DNA of 64,000 nucleotides from the NCBI GenBank assembly GCA_004154925.1, contig QJNS01000029.1, positions 124,001 through 188,000 of the forward strand. Direction: 5' to 3'. The position numbers and the translations under genes are program-made. The notes under the pieces were generated by a model. The model was not told the origin of the DNA and searched no databases. It was given only the letters and a program-made list of their open reading frames with translations. The DNA comes from Monosporascus cannonballus. Taxonomy: Eukaryota; Ascomycota; Sordariomycetes; Xylariales. Positions 1-15,510 of this stretch are shown here, piece after piece. Position 1 is the first letter of the stretch. Every line of letters begins with the position of its first letter.

Positions 1-3000
1 TTCACCCTACGACGTAGTAACCTTCTGGCAGTCGGGGAGATAGGTAGATATACTAGGTACTCCTAACTCGTCACTTTACAAGAGGGGCACGTCGTGATGT
101 GGTGCTCGGGAGACAGACGCCGGTAGCTGCTTCGTATTTATTTGAGAGCTCTTTGGCTATAGTGCTGGCTAGATAGAACATACTTTAGGACACGATTTGG
201 TAGTATGTAACCCTCATATGCCTGTTTATGACCACGAGCAACAAGTAATGCTGCGAAACTGATAGCGGAGGGGTCCGTCCGTAGTTAATGGGGACTGCAC
301 AACGACAATATACCGGTAGACAAACCGATATCTGCACGTATTATTCTGCGATGGAGCGATGCGTTCTAGTACAACCTGGCAACGCCTTTCCCAGCCCAAG
401 GTAGCGATTTCAATACTGTATTAAGGGAAGAGGCACCACTGCGAAGTGCAGCAGTGACTGCAGAATTACTCCACCAGAAACCCTTGGGGCTGGGTTTATG
501 CAACCGAAAACCGATGGATAGAGGTTAAATAGGTACATATAAACCCGCAGTGTCAAGTTGAACACGTTTGCTGCCGTCCCTACCCAGAGTTTGGAATTCC
601 TTAGCAGTTGTTGATAGAACTGAGACAGTCGAGTCCTCAATAAGTGGCTACTGCGTAATGATGTCGGCGGTTCTCTCTTGGCGAGCCCTCGCCCAGCATT
701 GTCGTCCCATTGGACCTCTTCATGTGAGCGCGCCGACCTCGGTATCGTTTAGTCATTTCTGCTGCACTGCTCTGGCCAAGTCTCTTGGGTGCCTGACTAA
801 TCCTTCCAATAATAGACCACCCGTTGCCATCACCATTGCGCCACCAGGGTTGCAATCGGCCAATGGCCCCGACAGTTTTCTTCGCCTTCCCGGCGCGGCG
901 GTACCAGCTTGCCAGCTCATGAATCTCACGTCACGGCATCTAGTTTCGACCGTCCTCCAAGCGGTGACGGCCCGGAGTGGAGTAGCGGGCGGGCGGGCGG
1001 GAAGGATGCCGCAAATCATTCAAGTTTATTACTGAGCACTTCGTATTTGTTAGCGTGCGAGTAGTGGGTTTCCCATCGCTGATAAACCACATAATTTGCC
1101 CCCGAATGAAGAAAGTTTGCCGCTAAATACCACCCAAACATAGCCCAACCGGCTGTATACTTGTGCTGCGTTACAATCTCAATCATCGGACAGGCGCTGA
1201 AGCGGCAGCCCCCTAAAGACTGACACGGGAGAGCGGGGTTGCTAAAACACCGATACGCCTCTTGTTTGGAAGATCACGTCATGAGAAGGATACCTCCGAT
1301 CATGCGGATGGAATCCAATTTGTCCTGCTGGCTGTCAGGCGGTTTCACTCGTCTAGCCCATGGTTGGCCCGCCCCGCCCCCCCCCCCTCTCTCTGCTCTG
1401 GGATTGCAAGCCTACAAGGACACACCACATACCTCCTACCATTTCCACCGTTCCGCTATTAATCGGCCCTTATTAATTTCAAGGGTGCCTCCCTAGGCTG
1501 ACAAGCATCGGCGGTGGCAGCGCTATCTCTCAGAGGTTGCTACCGAATGGGATGCACGAAGTAATGAGCACTACTGCCATTGGCTCCCAGACAACCCTCT
1601 CATGATATATTCCTCGGATCTCGAGCCAGTGGTCCTTCAGTAGGGGCCACGAGAAGTTTTGGCGTGCAGTCTGGTGTCAGGCCGTTCAGCTGCTACACTA
1701 TGTACCGGGCCAATCGTTGGCTGCAGTTGGTCATGGGCATCTAGAGGCGTGGAAATTGTCTCGAGAACCTTGGAAGTTGGGGAAGCGGATGCAGCCCCCT
1801 ATCGTGGCCGCGGTTGGTCATCCTCCTCGGCACACACCTACCCGGGTATGTACTTACCAAGTATGTACTTTTCAGGCTCGCTTTTCGGCGACGCTGCAGA
1901 GGATGAGACGACACATGCAAGCCGAGAGGCGTTGTTGTTCTGGTCATATTGCAGCAAAAGGCCACGGGGGACCCCATGGTGATGCACCCACGCAATTGTG
2001 GTTGCATCGTATTCGAACATGTTTCTTGAATTCTCCTCGCCACACTACCTGGCAGGTATTCCAGAGTTAAGACGCTAAGAAAAAGGGGTTAGTTCGGATA
2101 CTGAGCAAGAGGCCAAATATTAACATCTTTGTCAGGTACCCCTTAGCGGTAAAGCCAGCGCTATTACTATATTAAGGTTTTAATTCATATAAGCGCTTGC
2201 TTAATCGGAATCAGATAATATTTACCTTTTATAGATGAAAAAGCACAAAAAATAAAAACTGTAATATATGTGATAATAAGATTAAAATTTACAAATAAAT
2301 TACCTGACTAGGATGTTAAACTTACCCCTACGACGTAGTACGCATGCGCATGGGAAGGAACTCGTTATATGGTACGAGTGCCCTGCATGCACGGGGTGAA
2401 GCCAAGCCCTGTAAGACGTGGGAGACCTCGCCTGAAGGCCAAAAAGCCAATAGGATTCTGTCTGCTCGAAGTAGGTACTGGCGATGATGTTACGTACCGT
2501 AACTCCGATGCCCATACTACCGTGTATTGTTATCTACCTTCCTGCCCTATTTAGTAGAACCTGCCTGGCAACCATGGCATACATATATACCCTGATGGTA
2601 CTTCGATGTAACCGGCTGGAATTGAAGTTTGACGGCTCAAACTTAACAAACGAGTAAATACGGACACCAGTGCTTGTGATGCACAGTTACAGAATGTAAA
2701 GTCATGTCGCCACGTTGATGGCCTTATGACAGCACCTCTAGGAATATGGTCTGGCATATAGGTAGCAGCATACACTCACTTACTTACGCACCCAGTATAG
2801 AACACCACGAAGTCCTGACAGAGTGGAAAAGGTATCAGAGTAACAGGAAGGCAAGGAACGAGACCTGTAACCGCTACGTATCACTCACACACTATGCGCC
2901 CAAAAGGTCGATCAACCCAGTACGCCGGAGCGCGCTGCTAATAAAAAGTCAATCGGTTCTGCATTAGCGCAACATTGATTTGGGTCCAAGGCTAAAAGGG

Positions 3001-3155
3001 CGCCTCGCTCCCCGGCGTCACTTACTAAATCCCAACAACCCCCGAACACCCCCAGAGGATAACTGTCAGTCCGGCTCTCTTCTTCAATCATATCACTGGC
3101 TGGCTACGCTCGACATCTGGGTTTGATTCCGAGTCGACAACGCTCGGCAGGAAAG
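1..3155. other. Gene-poor left end, no supported gene
   Basis: No open frame here has recognisable protein character; those present are short, overlap on both strands and lack codon bias. A poly-C run lies near 1376-1390 and an AT-rich patch near 2160-2310. A 15-bp direct repeat (CCCTACGACGTAGTA) occurs at 5-19 and 2326-2340. I see nothing else functional. Confidence 0.5.
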
Positions 3156-4121
3156 ATGTTTGAGGGTTCTATCTCCAGTCAGAAGGCAGATCTAGATCCG
3201 GATTTAGATCTGGATACTATAGCTGACGATGATGATCCACCACCGGTCTCCCCAGCTAGCGCTCTCCACAACAGTAGCTTATCACCAGCTGCTGTTCGCA
3301 TTCCCATTATTACAGCTCCCCCGACTATAACAGGTACCGCTTCAAATAGCCAGAACCATCATCATTCGCATGTGAATGAGAGCATAGACCGGCTTGTACA
3401 TGTGCTGAGAGAGCAGGGCTCCATATCAAAAAGGAAGGAGCAGGTATTACTGGAACATCGTCCGCTGGGGAAAGGGTCGGAAACTCCGTCGTCAGGTCAT
3501 TCAACGGCGCAAGATGCCGTGTCGACATCGGGCCCGTCGTCGCAGCTGCCCATCAACACGGAGGAGCCGCAGTCGTCCGGGCGTGGAGCAAAGACACAGC
3601 CGAACATCCCGTTAACGGGTGCTGAAACCTGCTCAGAAGCCATAGAAGCCATGCAGTCAAGAAAGTTGCGGCGACAGACAGACCCACGATTTCAGCAAAA
3701 TCCCTGGCTGGAAAATATGCTGACCACTATGGTGGAGAACAATGTGCAATGCAACGTACAACGCTCATCACCAGACCCTCCGGCTCTGGGGTTGCCATCA
3801 TCAATCTCACTGCTTCGTGCTTCGGCCCAACCAGGCGACTGTTCTCAGTCTGAGCAAGCGGACGACGTCCTTATGGACCTGGCGGTCGATGCGAACTATT
3901 GCGAGGGTGACGACGAGATCCTCTTGAACGATACCATCGCTTTGCGAGAAGCGGGTGCCCCCGCTGGTATCCGGAAACCCGGGGCCTTGAAATACAGGTC
4001 ATCCGTTGACGCTGGTTCTCACAGCCGGCATATGAAGAAGAATATCCCAAGGATGCGGAGGAGACAGAAAAAGAAGGCATCTGCACCGTCGGCGGTACCG
4101 GCGGGCATGAATACTACATAG
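3156..4121 (+). CDS. Hypothetical protein, acidic and low complexity
   Basis: A 321-residue frame from ATG 3156; the open frame begins slightly earlier without an ATG. The N-terminus has an Asp-rich stretch (DLDPDLDLD, then DDDD) followed by Ser/Pro/Thr-rich sequence. A more ordered segment near residues 185-210 reads SRKLRRQTDP, NPWLENML and VQCNVQ, which looks like a short conserved motif rather than random coding. The C-terminus becomes Arg/Lys-rich (MRRRQKKK). An alternative frame continues past this point as EEYPKDAEETEKEG and CTVGGTGGHEYY; a GT-AG intron with donor near 3966 and acceptor near 4035 would join it in phase, so the true 3' end may lie downstream near 4197. No known family is recognised. 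Function unknown, possibly nuclear judging only from composition. Confidence 0.5.
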   Translation: MFEGSISSQKADLDPDLDLDTIADDDDPPPVSPASALHNSSLSPAAVRIPIITAPPTITGTASNSQNHHHSHVNESIDRLVHVLREQGSISKRKEQVLLEHRPLGKGSETPSSGHSTAQDAVSTSGPSSQLPINTEEPQSSGRGAKTQPNIPLTGAETCSEAIEAMQSRKLRRQTDPRFQQNPWLENMLTTMVENNVQCNVQRSSPDPPALGLPSSISLLRASAQPGDCSQSEQADDVLMDLAVDANYCEGDDEILLNDTIALREAGAPAGIRKPGALKYRSSVDAGSHSRHMKKNIPRMRRRQKKKASAPSAVPAGMNTT

Positions 4122-5400
4122 AGGAGCACATGAGCATTGGGTCCCGGCGTAAGATCATTGTTTTATGGCATATACCCATCAGATGGAGTTATTAGGTGGT
4201 GGTGCATGAGGTCATTGTAGAATCATTGGGCCGTTGATACAGAGGCAGGCAACATCTGGCGTCTATCTGCAACACGGGCTGGGACGCCTGGGAATACGTC
4301 GCTCTGGCTGCGCTTTCTTACCATGAATGCCTGGTGGGGTCTTCAGACTCAGTGATAGAAGAGGCTTATCGAGGTAGGAAAGATTGGCACAGGCGCTGTC
4401 TCTACCTTGGCAGGAGCTCAAGGTAGCGACATCAAACCAATCCTTTCAGCGGACGCCGTCGCAGTCTGAGGATAGCTAGCTTAGCGCGGACAACAATCAA
4501 ACCACTGCGGCATCGCATCTATTCTCGCCTCGCTCATCTGTTTCCGGAAAGTTCGACGTCGCTGAGGCATTTGACCTTTGTCTCCTAGAATGCCTCGAAC
4601 CATTGTGATTTTCGTCTGGGTGACAAAGGAGTACATAATCTGGGGAAGTTTGCTAACAATGTCACCTAGAGCTAGGCCGTGGCTTTCGGAACCATCTTGT
4701 CCGATGCCCAATTGACCCAGGGTTTCAAAGGGAGGCGAGATCTCCTTTTAGGTGCGTTGCGGCTCTAATCAGGGAGCGCCACTTCGTATTCTTTAACCAG
4801 TGCGGCTCAGCAGCTCGCTAGCTACCAAGGGATGCCGACAGCAATAACAATGATCCCAAAATAAAGGGCGGCGATCCTAGATTTATAGGAACTTTTGTAT
4901 TCCTGCATGGAATTATTCTAGGCTCCGATCCCCCACGACAGGGAGTAGATCGGTAACAATGCTTATTTTTGATCGCTGGGAGCCGCTCGATTGGCAACAC
5001 TCCCCCGTTCCTCGGGGAAATTTGACAACATTCCAGGCAGCTCTTTGTTCCTGACTGGCCCCACGCAGCAGACACATACCTGCTCGACTGACTCTACGGC
5101 CCAGCGGGCGTATCTGGAACCTCTCTTTTTCATTATCACCGCTTATCCTCGACAACAGCAGGCATGGTTTCTCTTCTCCTTTCTTTGAGCGCCGCGGCTC
5201 CTCTTTGTCCTGTGCTTCGAGGGGGTGTGTTTCGAGAATGGGCCCGAATCTGGCTACAGTCGGCCAGCGGGGAGGAGACTCGAAGAAGGAGGGCTCGGGA
5301 CTGGGTGGCTCTGCGCGTTTCCCCTCAACCCTTAAAAAGGCTCTCATGGAATATCTGCGAGCTTCGTCTTCAAAGCTCTCGCTCCCTCGAACTTCTCTTG
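4122..5400. other. Intergenic region
   Basis: This stretch may hold the last exon of the upstream gene (up to about 4197). A short minus-strand frame at 4481-4711 and one at 4913-5347 have no recognisable motif. I support no gene here. Confidence 0.4.
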
Positions 5401-5845
5401 TTTTTTTTTTTTTTTTTTACCTTCTCGCTTGCTTGCTTGCTTGCTTGCCACTCCGCCTCACATTCCTATACTTCCCTCTAAAGATATCTATCTATCCGTC
5501 TCTCATCTATTTGTGGCACCCACCCGATGAGAGACATCTGGGTTCGTTCAGCCTCGAACGTGGCTCACGGTTGTCGTCCGTCCCCATATAACATATTTGG
5601 TGTTGCCGGGGCAGTCCAGTCTATGTTTTGTTGACGTACATACCATATCCTCTGGACCCAACTAATTCCAACCGCACTCTGGCTGCTCCTTTCTTATTTC
5701 CACTTTTTCCTTCTCTCTTTTCTCTGCCTCTTCCCTGCCCGCCAAGGGATTGGACTTCTCTTTTTCTCCTTCCCCTTCCGACGCATATAGCAACGTTGAC
5801 TGTTGAGCTACGCTTCACTTTTCCTTTTCTGGTCTTGGAGACACA
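5401..5845 (+). promoter_or_regulatory. Pyrimidine-rich promoter/5' leader with homopolymer and tetranucleotide repeat
   Basis: An uninterrupted T run of about 18 lies at 5400-5418, followed by four or more copies of CTTG/TTGC at about 5428-5450. CT-rich blocks then continue to about 5835, just before the ATG at 5846. CT-rich leaders of this kind are common before strongly expressed or developmentally regulated genes of filamentous ascomycetes. That it is the leader of the downstream gene is inferred from position. Confidence 0.5.
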
Positions 5846-8173
5846 ATGGCCTTCACGGCAGTGCACTACCCCATGGACAAAGACCAAGGCCAGCTCGCCT
5901 CCTCCTACTGGCCGGACAATGACGAGCTTGGGGTGGCGAGCGACAACTTCTTTGACCAGTTCGTGACCTTTGATGCTGGGGACGCAGCAGCGGCCGCGGC
6001 CCTGACCGCCGAGGATCTGCTCGAGGATCCGCCCAGTCCATCCATCCTCATCGACTCCCTGAAGGACGACCTGGCGAACTTGTCGTCCAATGACCAGGAT
6101 CATCGTCATCTTTCCGGTAATAGCCGGCTGCCACCACCAGCAGCCGAGCCGGTGGACGACGCGACTGCCCCTACCGAAATATCCCCGCGAGAAGCCGCCG
6201 CCGCAGAAGATAGCAGCTGCGCACCGGCCGACCTTCTTGCGGCGCTAACTGGGGATCCAATCCTGGGCGGTTCGATCTCGGACTCCGAACTGCTGCGCCT
6301 CGAGGGCATCTCCCTGCGGTCGCCCAAGGCTAACGTGACAGCCCCCTCGAGCCCGCCACTGGGATCCTCTTCTTCCCCGAGCCCGCGCAAGCACAGCCGG
6401 TTCGTGGAGTCGGTGTACGCCACGATTCGCAGGGCGGCTCATCATCGCCCCCCGAAACTGGAGCTCGGAGACGGCGGCGGCGGCAGCCCTCAGCAGCACA
6501 TGGCGAGCACGGCGATGAACGGGTTCAAGAGGGCCGTGACAAGACCCAGAAACCACCCTCATCATCCGCAAAGTCATCACCACCAGCATCACAATCATCA
6601 TCATCCCCAGTACGCGGAACCGAGCACAAACGGGACCGAGAACAGCAGCGAGCTGGAGATCGCTAAGCACGAGCCCGTCGGCAACGGCGGCCTGCCGCTG
6701 TCGCCGCCGCTGACGGGCACGATCCCGACGCCCGGGATGCGCTTTGTGAGCGGACATCTCGACGACCCGTTCTGTGAGGGTGGGCTGTGCCTCCCGGCCC
6801 ATCCCACCGCTACAACCACCACCATCCAGACCCAGGTCCAGGGTCAGGATACGCCCATGCACACGCCCGATCTGCACAGCGACGTCTTCTACCAACAGGC
6901 CATGGCGGCTGTCGAGCACGCCAATGACGCCGCCGCGTACGGACGCCAGCAGCAGCCACAGCGGCCGAAGCAGCAACACCACAGGGGCCGCACGGCCGAG
7001 TGGCCCATGGACGAGCTCCTGACGGCTCACGGGGACCCGCATCTCTGGTCCTCGGCCTCGCCGTCCGCGGCGGTCTACATCCCGGACGGCGGCGGGGGGG
7101 AGCTGCTGCCGACGAGCCCGGGGTGGTGGGAGACGCACCACCACCAGCAGATCTCCTCGCTGCACCTTAACGGCAACCGCAACCACAATCCCCAGGATCA
7201 TGACCGAGAACAACACCAACAGACGTACGAGTACGACGCGGCCGACGGCTTCTCGGGCCTCATGATCCACATGCCGCGGCCGCGACAACCGCCGCCGGCC
7301 GTGCTGAGCGCGACGGACCTCAACGACGCCGCCGCCGCGGCGCTCTCTTCGTCTCCCCTCTCGTCCTCCGCGACGGCGCCTGTAAGCAACGGGAACAGCT
7401 TCCCGATGCCGACGTCGTCATCCCCTTCTGCCTCGCACCACCACCACCATCAGCCTCGCCATCACAACCACCACGCCGCGCACACCCCGCGGCTGCAGCA
7501 CTACCACCACCACCACCGGGGATACACGGAGCAGCAGCGGCGCCCGCGCCCGCGCGCCCCGTCCTCGGGCGCCCGACACCACGGCAGCGCGACGTCGCCG
7601 CGCAAGCTGCGCCACAGCAGTAGCCGGCCGTACCTCGCGCTGCGCGAGGAATCGACGTCGCCTACGCCGACGACGCACCACGGACACCCCCCGCACGCGC
7701 GTTCCTCCTACCAGCAGCAGCCGCGGTCCGCGTCGTCCACGATCTCGGTGCGCAAGCGACGCTCGTGGTGCAAGCGGACCGCCGCCGCCGCCGCCACGAC
7801 CACCACGACGGGCAGCGGCAGCACCACCTCCACCGCAGCGGCGGAGCCGAGGACGCCGTCGTCCTCTTCGTCGACCTTCAACTACAACAACAACACCGGC
7901 GGCGGCGGGGGAGGAGGAGGGCGAGGCAGAAGTAGTAGTGCCGGCGGATGCGGCGCCATCGACTTCGTCAACTTCACGCCGAGCGACAAGAACGTGCTGA
8001 TGACGGGGGTGGCGCCGTCGGGGTCGAGCAAGACCAAGGCGCGCCGCGAGCGCGAGGCGCTCGACCGCCAGCGCAAGCTCAGCGAGGCGACGATCCGCGC
8101 CGTGCGCGAGGCCGGCGGTGACGTCGACAAGTTCATCGAGCAGGGGTTCTGGCTTGGCGGGCAGGCGCGTTGA
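5846..8173 (+). CDS. Large His/Ser/Ala-rich protein with a conserved basic C-terminal motif
   Basis: An intronless frame of 775 residues; the ATG at 5846 directly follows a CT-rich leader. Most of the protein is low complexity. It has acidic and Ala-rich sequence at residues 20-100, His-rich blocks near 235-255 (HPHHPQSHHHQHHNHHH) and 525-560, Gln/Pro-rich and Ser-rich runs, a poly-Ala/poly-Thr block near 645-660, and Gly-rich sequence near 690. The only ordered part is the last ~70 residues: DFVNFTPSDKN, then GVAPSGSSKTKARRERE, then a basic helix and GGDVDKFIEQGF. From memory this C-terminal pattern recurs in otherwise divergent proteins of filamentous ascomycetes, but I can give it no name. 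The basic helix resembles a nucleic-acid or protein contact helix; a nuclear regulatory role is inference. GC content is far above that of the flanks, reflecting strong third-position GC bias. Confidence 0.85.
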   Translation: MAFTAVHYPMDKDQGQLASSYWPDNDELGVASDNFFDQFVTFDAGDAAAAAALTAEDLLEDPPSPSILIDSLKDDLANLSSNDQDHRHLSGNSRLPPPAAEPVDDATAPTEISPREAAAAEDSSCAPADLLAALTGDPILGGSISDSELLRLEGISLRSPKANVTAPSSPPLGSSSSPSPRKHSRFVESVYATIRRAAHHRPPKLELGDGGGGSPQQHMASTAMNGFKRAVTRPRNHPHHPQSHHHQHHNHHHPQYAEPSTNGTENSSELEIAKHEPVGNGGLPLSPPLTGTIPTPGMRFVSGHLDDPFCEGGLCLPAHPTATTTTIQTQVQGQDTPMHTPDLHSDVFYQQAMAAVEHANDAAAYGRQQQPQRPKQQHHRGRTAEWPMDELLTAHGDPHLWSSASPSAAVYIPDGGGGELLPTSPGWWETHHHQQISSLHLNGNRNHNPQDHDREQHQQTYEYDAADGFSGLMIHMPRPRQPPPAVLSATDLNDAAAAALSSSPLSSSATAPVSNGNSFPMPTSSSPSASHHHHHQPRHHNHHAAHTPRLQHYHHHHRGYTEQQRRPRPRAPSSGARHHGSATSPRKLRHSSSRPYLALREESTSPTPTTHHGHPPHARSSYQQQPRSASSTISVRKRRSWCKRTAAAAATTTTTGSGSTTSTAAAEPRTPSSSSSTFNYNNNTGGGGGGGGRGRSSSAGGCGAIDFVNFTPSDKNVLMTGVAPSGSSKTKARREREALDRQRKLSEATIRAVREAGGDVDKFIEQGFWLGGQAR

Positions 8174-8921
8174 AACTTTTTTGGATTCTGTATGTGCGCG
8201 GCCAACCAACGACTCCCCTCCCCCCCCCGGAACGTGTTTGTGTGCGGCAGGGGGTGAACGGATTGGTTGATACGGGGTTGGGGTGTGGGATATAGGGAGT
8301 AGATGGATGAATGCGACTGACTGCGTGGACACGTTTGTTGACCATGCTGCTAAATCTTCGGCGGATGTTTTTGTTCTTCTCGAACCCTTTTTGACGCTTG
8401 CAATTCCGGATCCAAGGAGGCTGGCAAGGAGGAACGTGTCTAATGCCCAAGGAGCATGGTGTAAACTATAGGTATGCATTGTTCGGGCAGGCTGGGTGGA
8501 TTGCATATATGCCGGTGCGCATCGCGGTATTTCAACCGGCCATTCTTCGGGGGGAGTCTTGTTATAAAGCTACTATCTTCATTAATATTCCAAGATCTAA
8601 GAGAGTTAAAGAGTTTGAAATCTTTAAGATGCTCTCCCAGCCCCTACTATAGCAGCCAAGTGTGCAAGTCTCACATAAACAGCTAAATTTAGCAAGGGTA
8701 CTGAACTGAAACTCACACAAGGGTCCAGAATGGCAATTTGCATTGTGCACACGACCGTCTTCGCGGTGGAAGTTCGGGTAGTGAGTACCTAGTATTAACA
8801 CCACAGGGGTTCGCCGGCCACCAAACGCCAGTTGTCGAGGAGCCTTGCCAGTCGGCCCTCTTCGCCATTCATACCTAATTTACTAAAAGTCTTTTTCTTT
8901 CGTTGGATCTCGGATCCCTCC
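8174..8921. other. Convergent intergenic region, 3' UTRs
   Basis: Lies between the stops of two convergent genes. It contains a short C run (8219-8228) and AT-rich sequence but no frame with coding character. It probably contains both 3' UTRs and poly(A) sites. Confidence 0.5.
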
Positions 8922-11900
8922 CTACAAAATGACGCTGTCCGCTTGCTCCAACCACAGGTTTGCTAGGTCCTTGGTCAGACCCAGTCTGATCTGCTTCAGC
9001 ACGTCCCCGGAGCTGCTTCCGAAGAGCAAGCTTGTTCTCCAGTCCCACGACCTCTTGACGGGTCCCTTGATCATGCCGCTCTTGACCACGGACTGGTGGA
9101 GCTGCGAGGCCACCATCGAGCTTCCCGTCATCACGAAGCTGCCTCCGAGGTTTCCCGTGGACTTCTTCAACAGGTCCGCCGGCGATGATCCCTTGAGCCC
9201 GTGCCCCGACGCCAGAGTCAGTTTGAAGAACTCGTCGGCCGCCTCGTAGACTCTTGATCCCACAGTCTGAATGTCTTCGACAGCCTTGAGAAGGATATCG
9301 ATCTGCTCAAGTGTAATAACCGGCGGCGACAGGTTGACAAAGACGGACGCCTCGCCAAGCAGGGCCAAGAGGAAGTCTTCGCTGACAACCGCATCGCGTG
9401 TATCGTCGTACAGCCCACCTCGGATGTTGTCGTCGGCACTTGCGATGACAGCCATCAAGGCGCTTGCCGCTTGTTGACGGCGAGCTAGGGAGTTTGTATT
9501 CGTCTTACCATCTCCATCCCGAAGCTCGTAGAACCTCCGCAGCGTCGCATATCCACTGAGCATCTTCCCGAGGAGCTCTGCTGCCTCTAGATCCTGTTTT
9601 GCAAACTGCTCCAGTGTTGTCGCCCGCTCCGTCAATAGCCGCTTAAGATAGTCGTCGAGCTCGCCCTTGGGCGGGTAGATTGTCGATTCCACAAGCGAGA
9701 TTGACATGAGAGTGTTCAGGACATCTCGGACCTTCTCCGGACGGTGTGAAAGAGCGTAGTACCAAAGCGTTTCTCCGAAACGGAATGTTTCTCTTGCAAG
9801 AATGTCTCCAAAGGCCTAGTTGTTGTCAACATCAAATGGCATGCGCTGAGCAGAGAACAACACCTACCTCGGCTGTATCCTCGGCAAAGTTGATCATGCC
9901 AAGTTCATTCAGTAGTCGCCAAACCTTGTCGACAGTCTCATGCGAATCTTCGTTAATCGTACTGAGGACACTCTGTAACAGATCTCTAACCATCTCCTCG
10001 GAACGGTCGGCCGAGTCTATACGCCCAACCACCTGGACCGCTATCTCCCAGCCCTCTCTTGAGACCTTACCCTTGGAAATGGTGCCGGATATAATCTTGC
10101 GATTCCTAAGGCCGCGAGCGTAGTGAATGAGAGTAGCGTCTTTGATTCCGTCTTTCTCATCCGGGCTCGTGTTTTGATCCACGCCCAGGAGCTCCAAATC
10201 TTCCATGTCAAGGCTACCCATGCTGATGAGATTTGATTCAGGCGGAAGCAGCCACCCTCCGAGCGCCCCGATCTCAGCTACGGCCGACGCGACTGGGAGT
10301 GACCATATCCTGAGGATCTTGATGACATCCTCAACATTGTCCTCAAATACACAAGCGATGGCCAATTCCACCAAATCAGTAGAATCAAAGTGAAATTCGG
10401 TATGTGTAGCCTGGTAGAAGCAGGAGGCCAAGCGATCAAGGAAATACTCGTCGGCAGATGATTCCGTGTACTCCGTCGCAGGACGTGGCTGTGATTTGTT
10501 CATTGAGCGCTTGCTCTCTTCTTCGTTCCACCATCCAAGCAAGCCGATCGTTGCTTCACACCAGTCTTGGGAGGCCGCAAGAATTGCGTCGGCTTCGCCG
10601 ATCAAAATCGCGTAAAGCGACTGAAGGCTTTCGTAGATATCCCAAGGAATCTGGCTTTCTGCTTTGCGGGCTAGTCCTGTAAGAGAGCGCCTGCTGTCCA
10701 TCGAGTCAGCGAAGGCGGATTCGCCGAAACGGCTCGCCGCCAGATGATGACGATCTTTGCCTTCGGTAAAGTCAATGAGATTCTCCTTAGCCGCCTTAGC
10801 TTTGAGGCGGAACAGTGTCCAGTCGCTGCTCCGGATATCCCAACTATCATTACTTATGGCAGGGCAACCCTCGATGACCTGACTTAAGTCCTCCACAGCA
10901 AGCCTAATGTTTTCCAAGACCTGACCCCTATAGAGCGGCTCACCGCGGGCGGATTTCTTGATGGATTCCCAACCAGCGCTCCTCAGTAGCTCGACTACAG
11001 TCTCAACGTTCCCTCTAATGAGGGAACTGAAGGCGCCTTGCCAGAACAAGCTATGTGACGCAGGTGACGGTCTGTGCCGAAGGATGAGGTTTATCTGATC
11101 GCGATCAAAATTGTGGTGGGTGTCTTGCCAATTGAACAGGATGGACGGCAGTGCCGGATATCGGGAACCACCAAATTCGTTTCTGACGGGAGGCGTGTGA
11201 TGCATCCGGAGTATCAGAGCGGCAAGATATTTCGCCTTCTCGAAGTCGGGCGCATCGGCTGGAGGGCCGACCTTCGCAGCATGCTCTTCGAATGTTCTGG
11301 ATAAAGAATCCACGTACGGACCCCATACATCATCGACCAGCTTGATACACGCCTGAGAGAGCGTGTGAGCAAGCTTTTCTCTGTCGTCTTTGGTTCCCAC
11401 TCCTTCGTCATAAAGTCGGTTGATGATGTCTTCTGTTTGAAGCAGGATGCTGTCGGGCTCTGAAACCTCTGCCAGGTTGTGTTGGCTGCATACGTCCTTT
11501 GCTATTGCTGCGTATTTGAAGCCCTTTTTCTTCGGCCTGGACGACATACGGAGCATATAGTCTGCGTCCCGCCGTATTCGTTCGTCGACACCGGGGGTTG
11601 CCATCATCATGATGTCGGAGTCGCTGTCATCGAACTGATGTAGGTAAGGCTCAGGATCCATCCCAGCAGTCTCTGCTATTTCTCGAAGCAGATCTTCCTC
11701 TATGTCCTGTTCGACGTCGTCTTCCATCATGTCCTCCATCCCCTCTTCATCGTCTTGGTCCTCCTCATCCTCCGTATCGGCATCTCCGAGTTCTGTTGTG
11801 TCGTCCATGGGTACGCCGTAAGTTCCGGAAGGCTTCGCCGGCAATTCTTGCTCGTCTTCGTCGTCTTCGTAGTCTTCTTCCTCATCATCGTCATCGTCAG

Positions 11901-12240
11901 CGTAGTATTGCCTGCTTAGGCGCGATGGCTGTCTAGTGGTAGAACCCCGTATAGACGAGCCCAATGGTACGTTGGCGCCCTTTCCCAAGCTGGGTTTCGA
12001 CGAGCCCTTTTTAAAATTCAATGGCTTTACCTTGCCCGTCATGGCTCCTATCGAACTCTGGAGGTAGGAGGGAGACGGATCACCAGCCGGGGTGTAGGAA
12101 CGGGCGGAGGAAGGTGGAGGAGGTCCAGCAGGGGTAGTAGTTGGATGTTCTTCGTCGGAGTCGTACCCATAGCTGGATGAAGCATTCCTTCTATCCGGGG
12201 TGGATGGGGCGGGACTGAAATCTGATAACGTGAATGGCAT
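8922..12240 (-). CDS. NUP85: Nucleoporin Nup85, Y-complex of the nuclear pore
   Basis: Two exons: 12240-9868 and 9815-8922. The 52-nt intron at 9816-9867 has donor GTAGGT and acceptor CTAG; splicing joins ...EDTAE to AFGDILARETF in frame and gives 1088 residues, a normal length for fungal Nup85. Nup85 is a scaffold subunit of the Nup84/Y subcomplex that coats the pore membrane. Residues 1-75 are Ser/Pro-rich with TPAGPPPPSSARSYTPAG, typical of the ascomycete N-terminus. Residues about 105-200 are an acidic linker. From about 230 onwards the protein is an alpha-helical solenoid, with landmarks LPSILFNWQDTHH, FWQGAFSSLIRGN, IPWDIYESLQSLYAILIGEADAIL and WCEATIGLLGWWNE. The C-terminal exon is also helical. 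The gene is divergent from the ADH gene and has no stop or frameshift. Identification is from recalled family sequence, so the name is likely but not proven. Confidence 0.88.
9816..9867 (-). other. Intron in NUP85
   Basis: On the minus strand the intron begins GTAGGTGTTG and ends ACAACTAG. Removing the 52 nt restores one continuous frame through conserved sequence on both sides (TAE | AFGDIL). Without splicing the upstream exon would end in a spurious short tail. Confidence 0.85.

Positions 12241-15510
<3,270 letters not shown>

Noticed and set aside
4913..5347. Minus-strand frame of 144 codons
   Set aside because: No motif, no splice structure, overlaps several equally long frames in a probable promoter region.
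6245..8506. Long minus-strand frames opposite to the 775-residue protein
   Set aside because: They are shadows of GC-rich codons with low-complexity Arg/Val/Ser runs; the plus frame has the leader, ATG context and a conserved tail.
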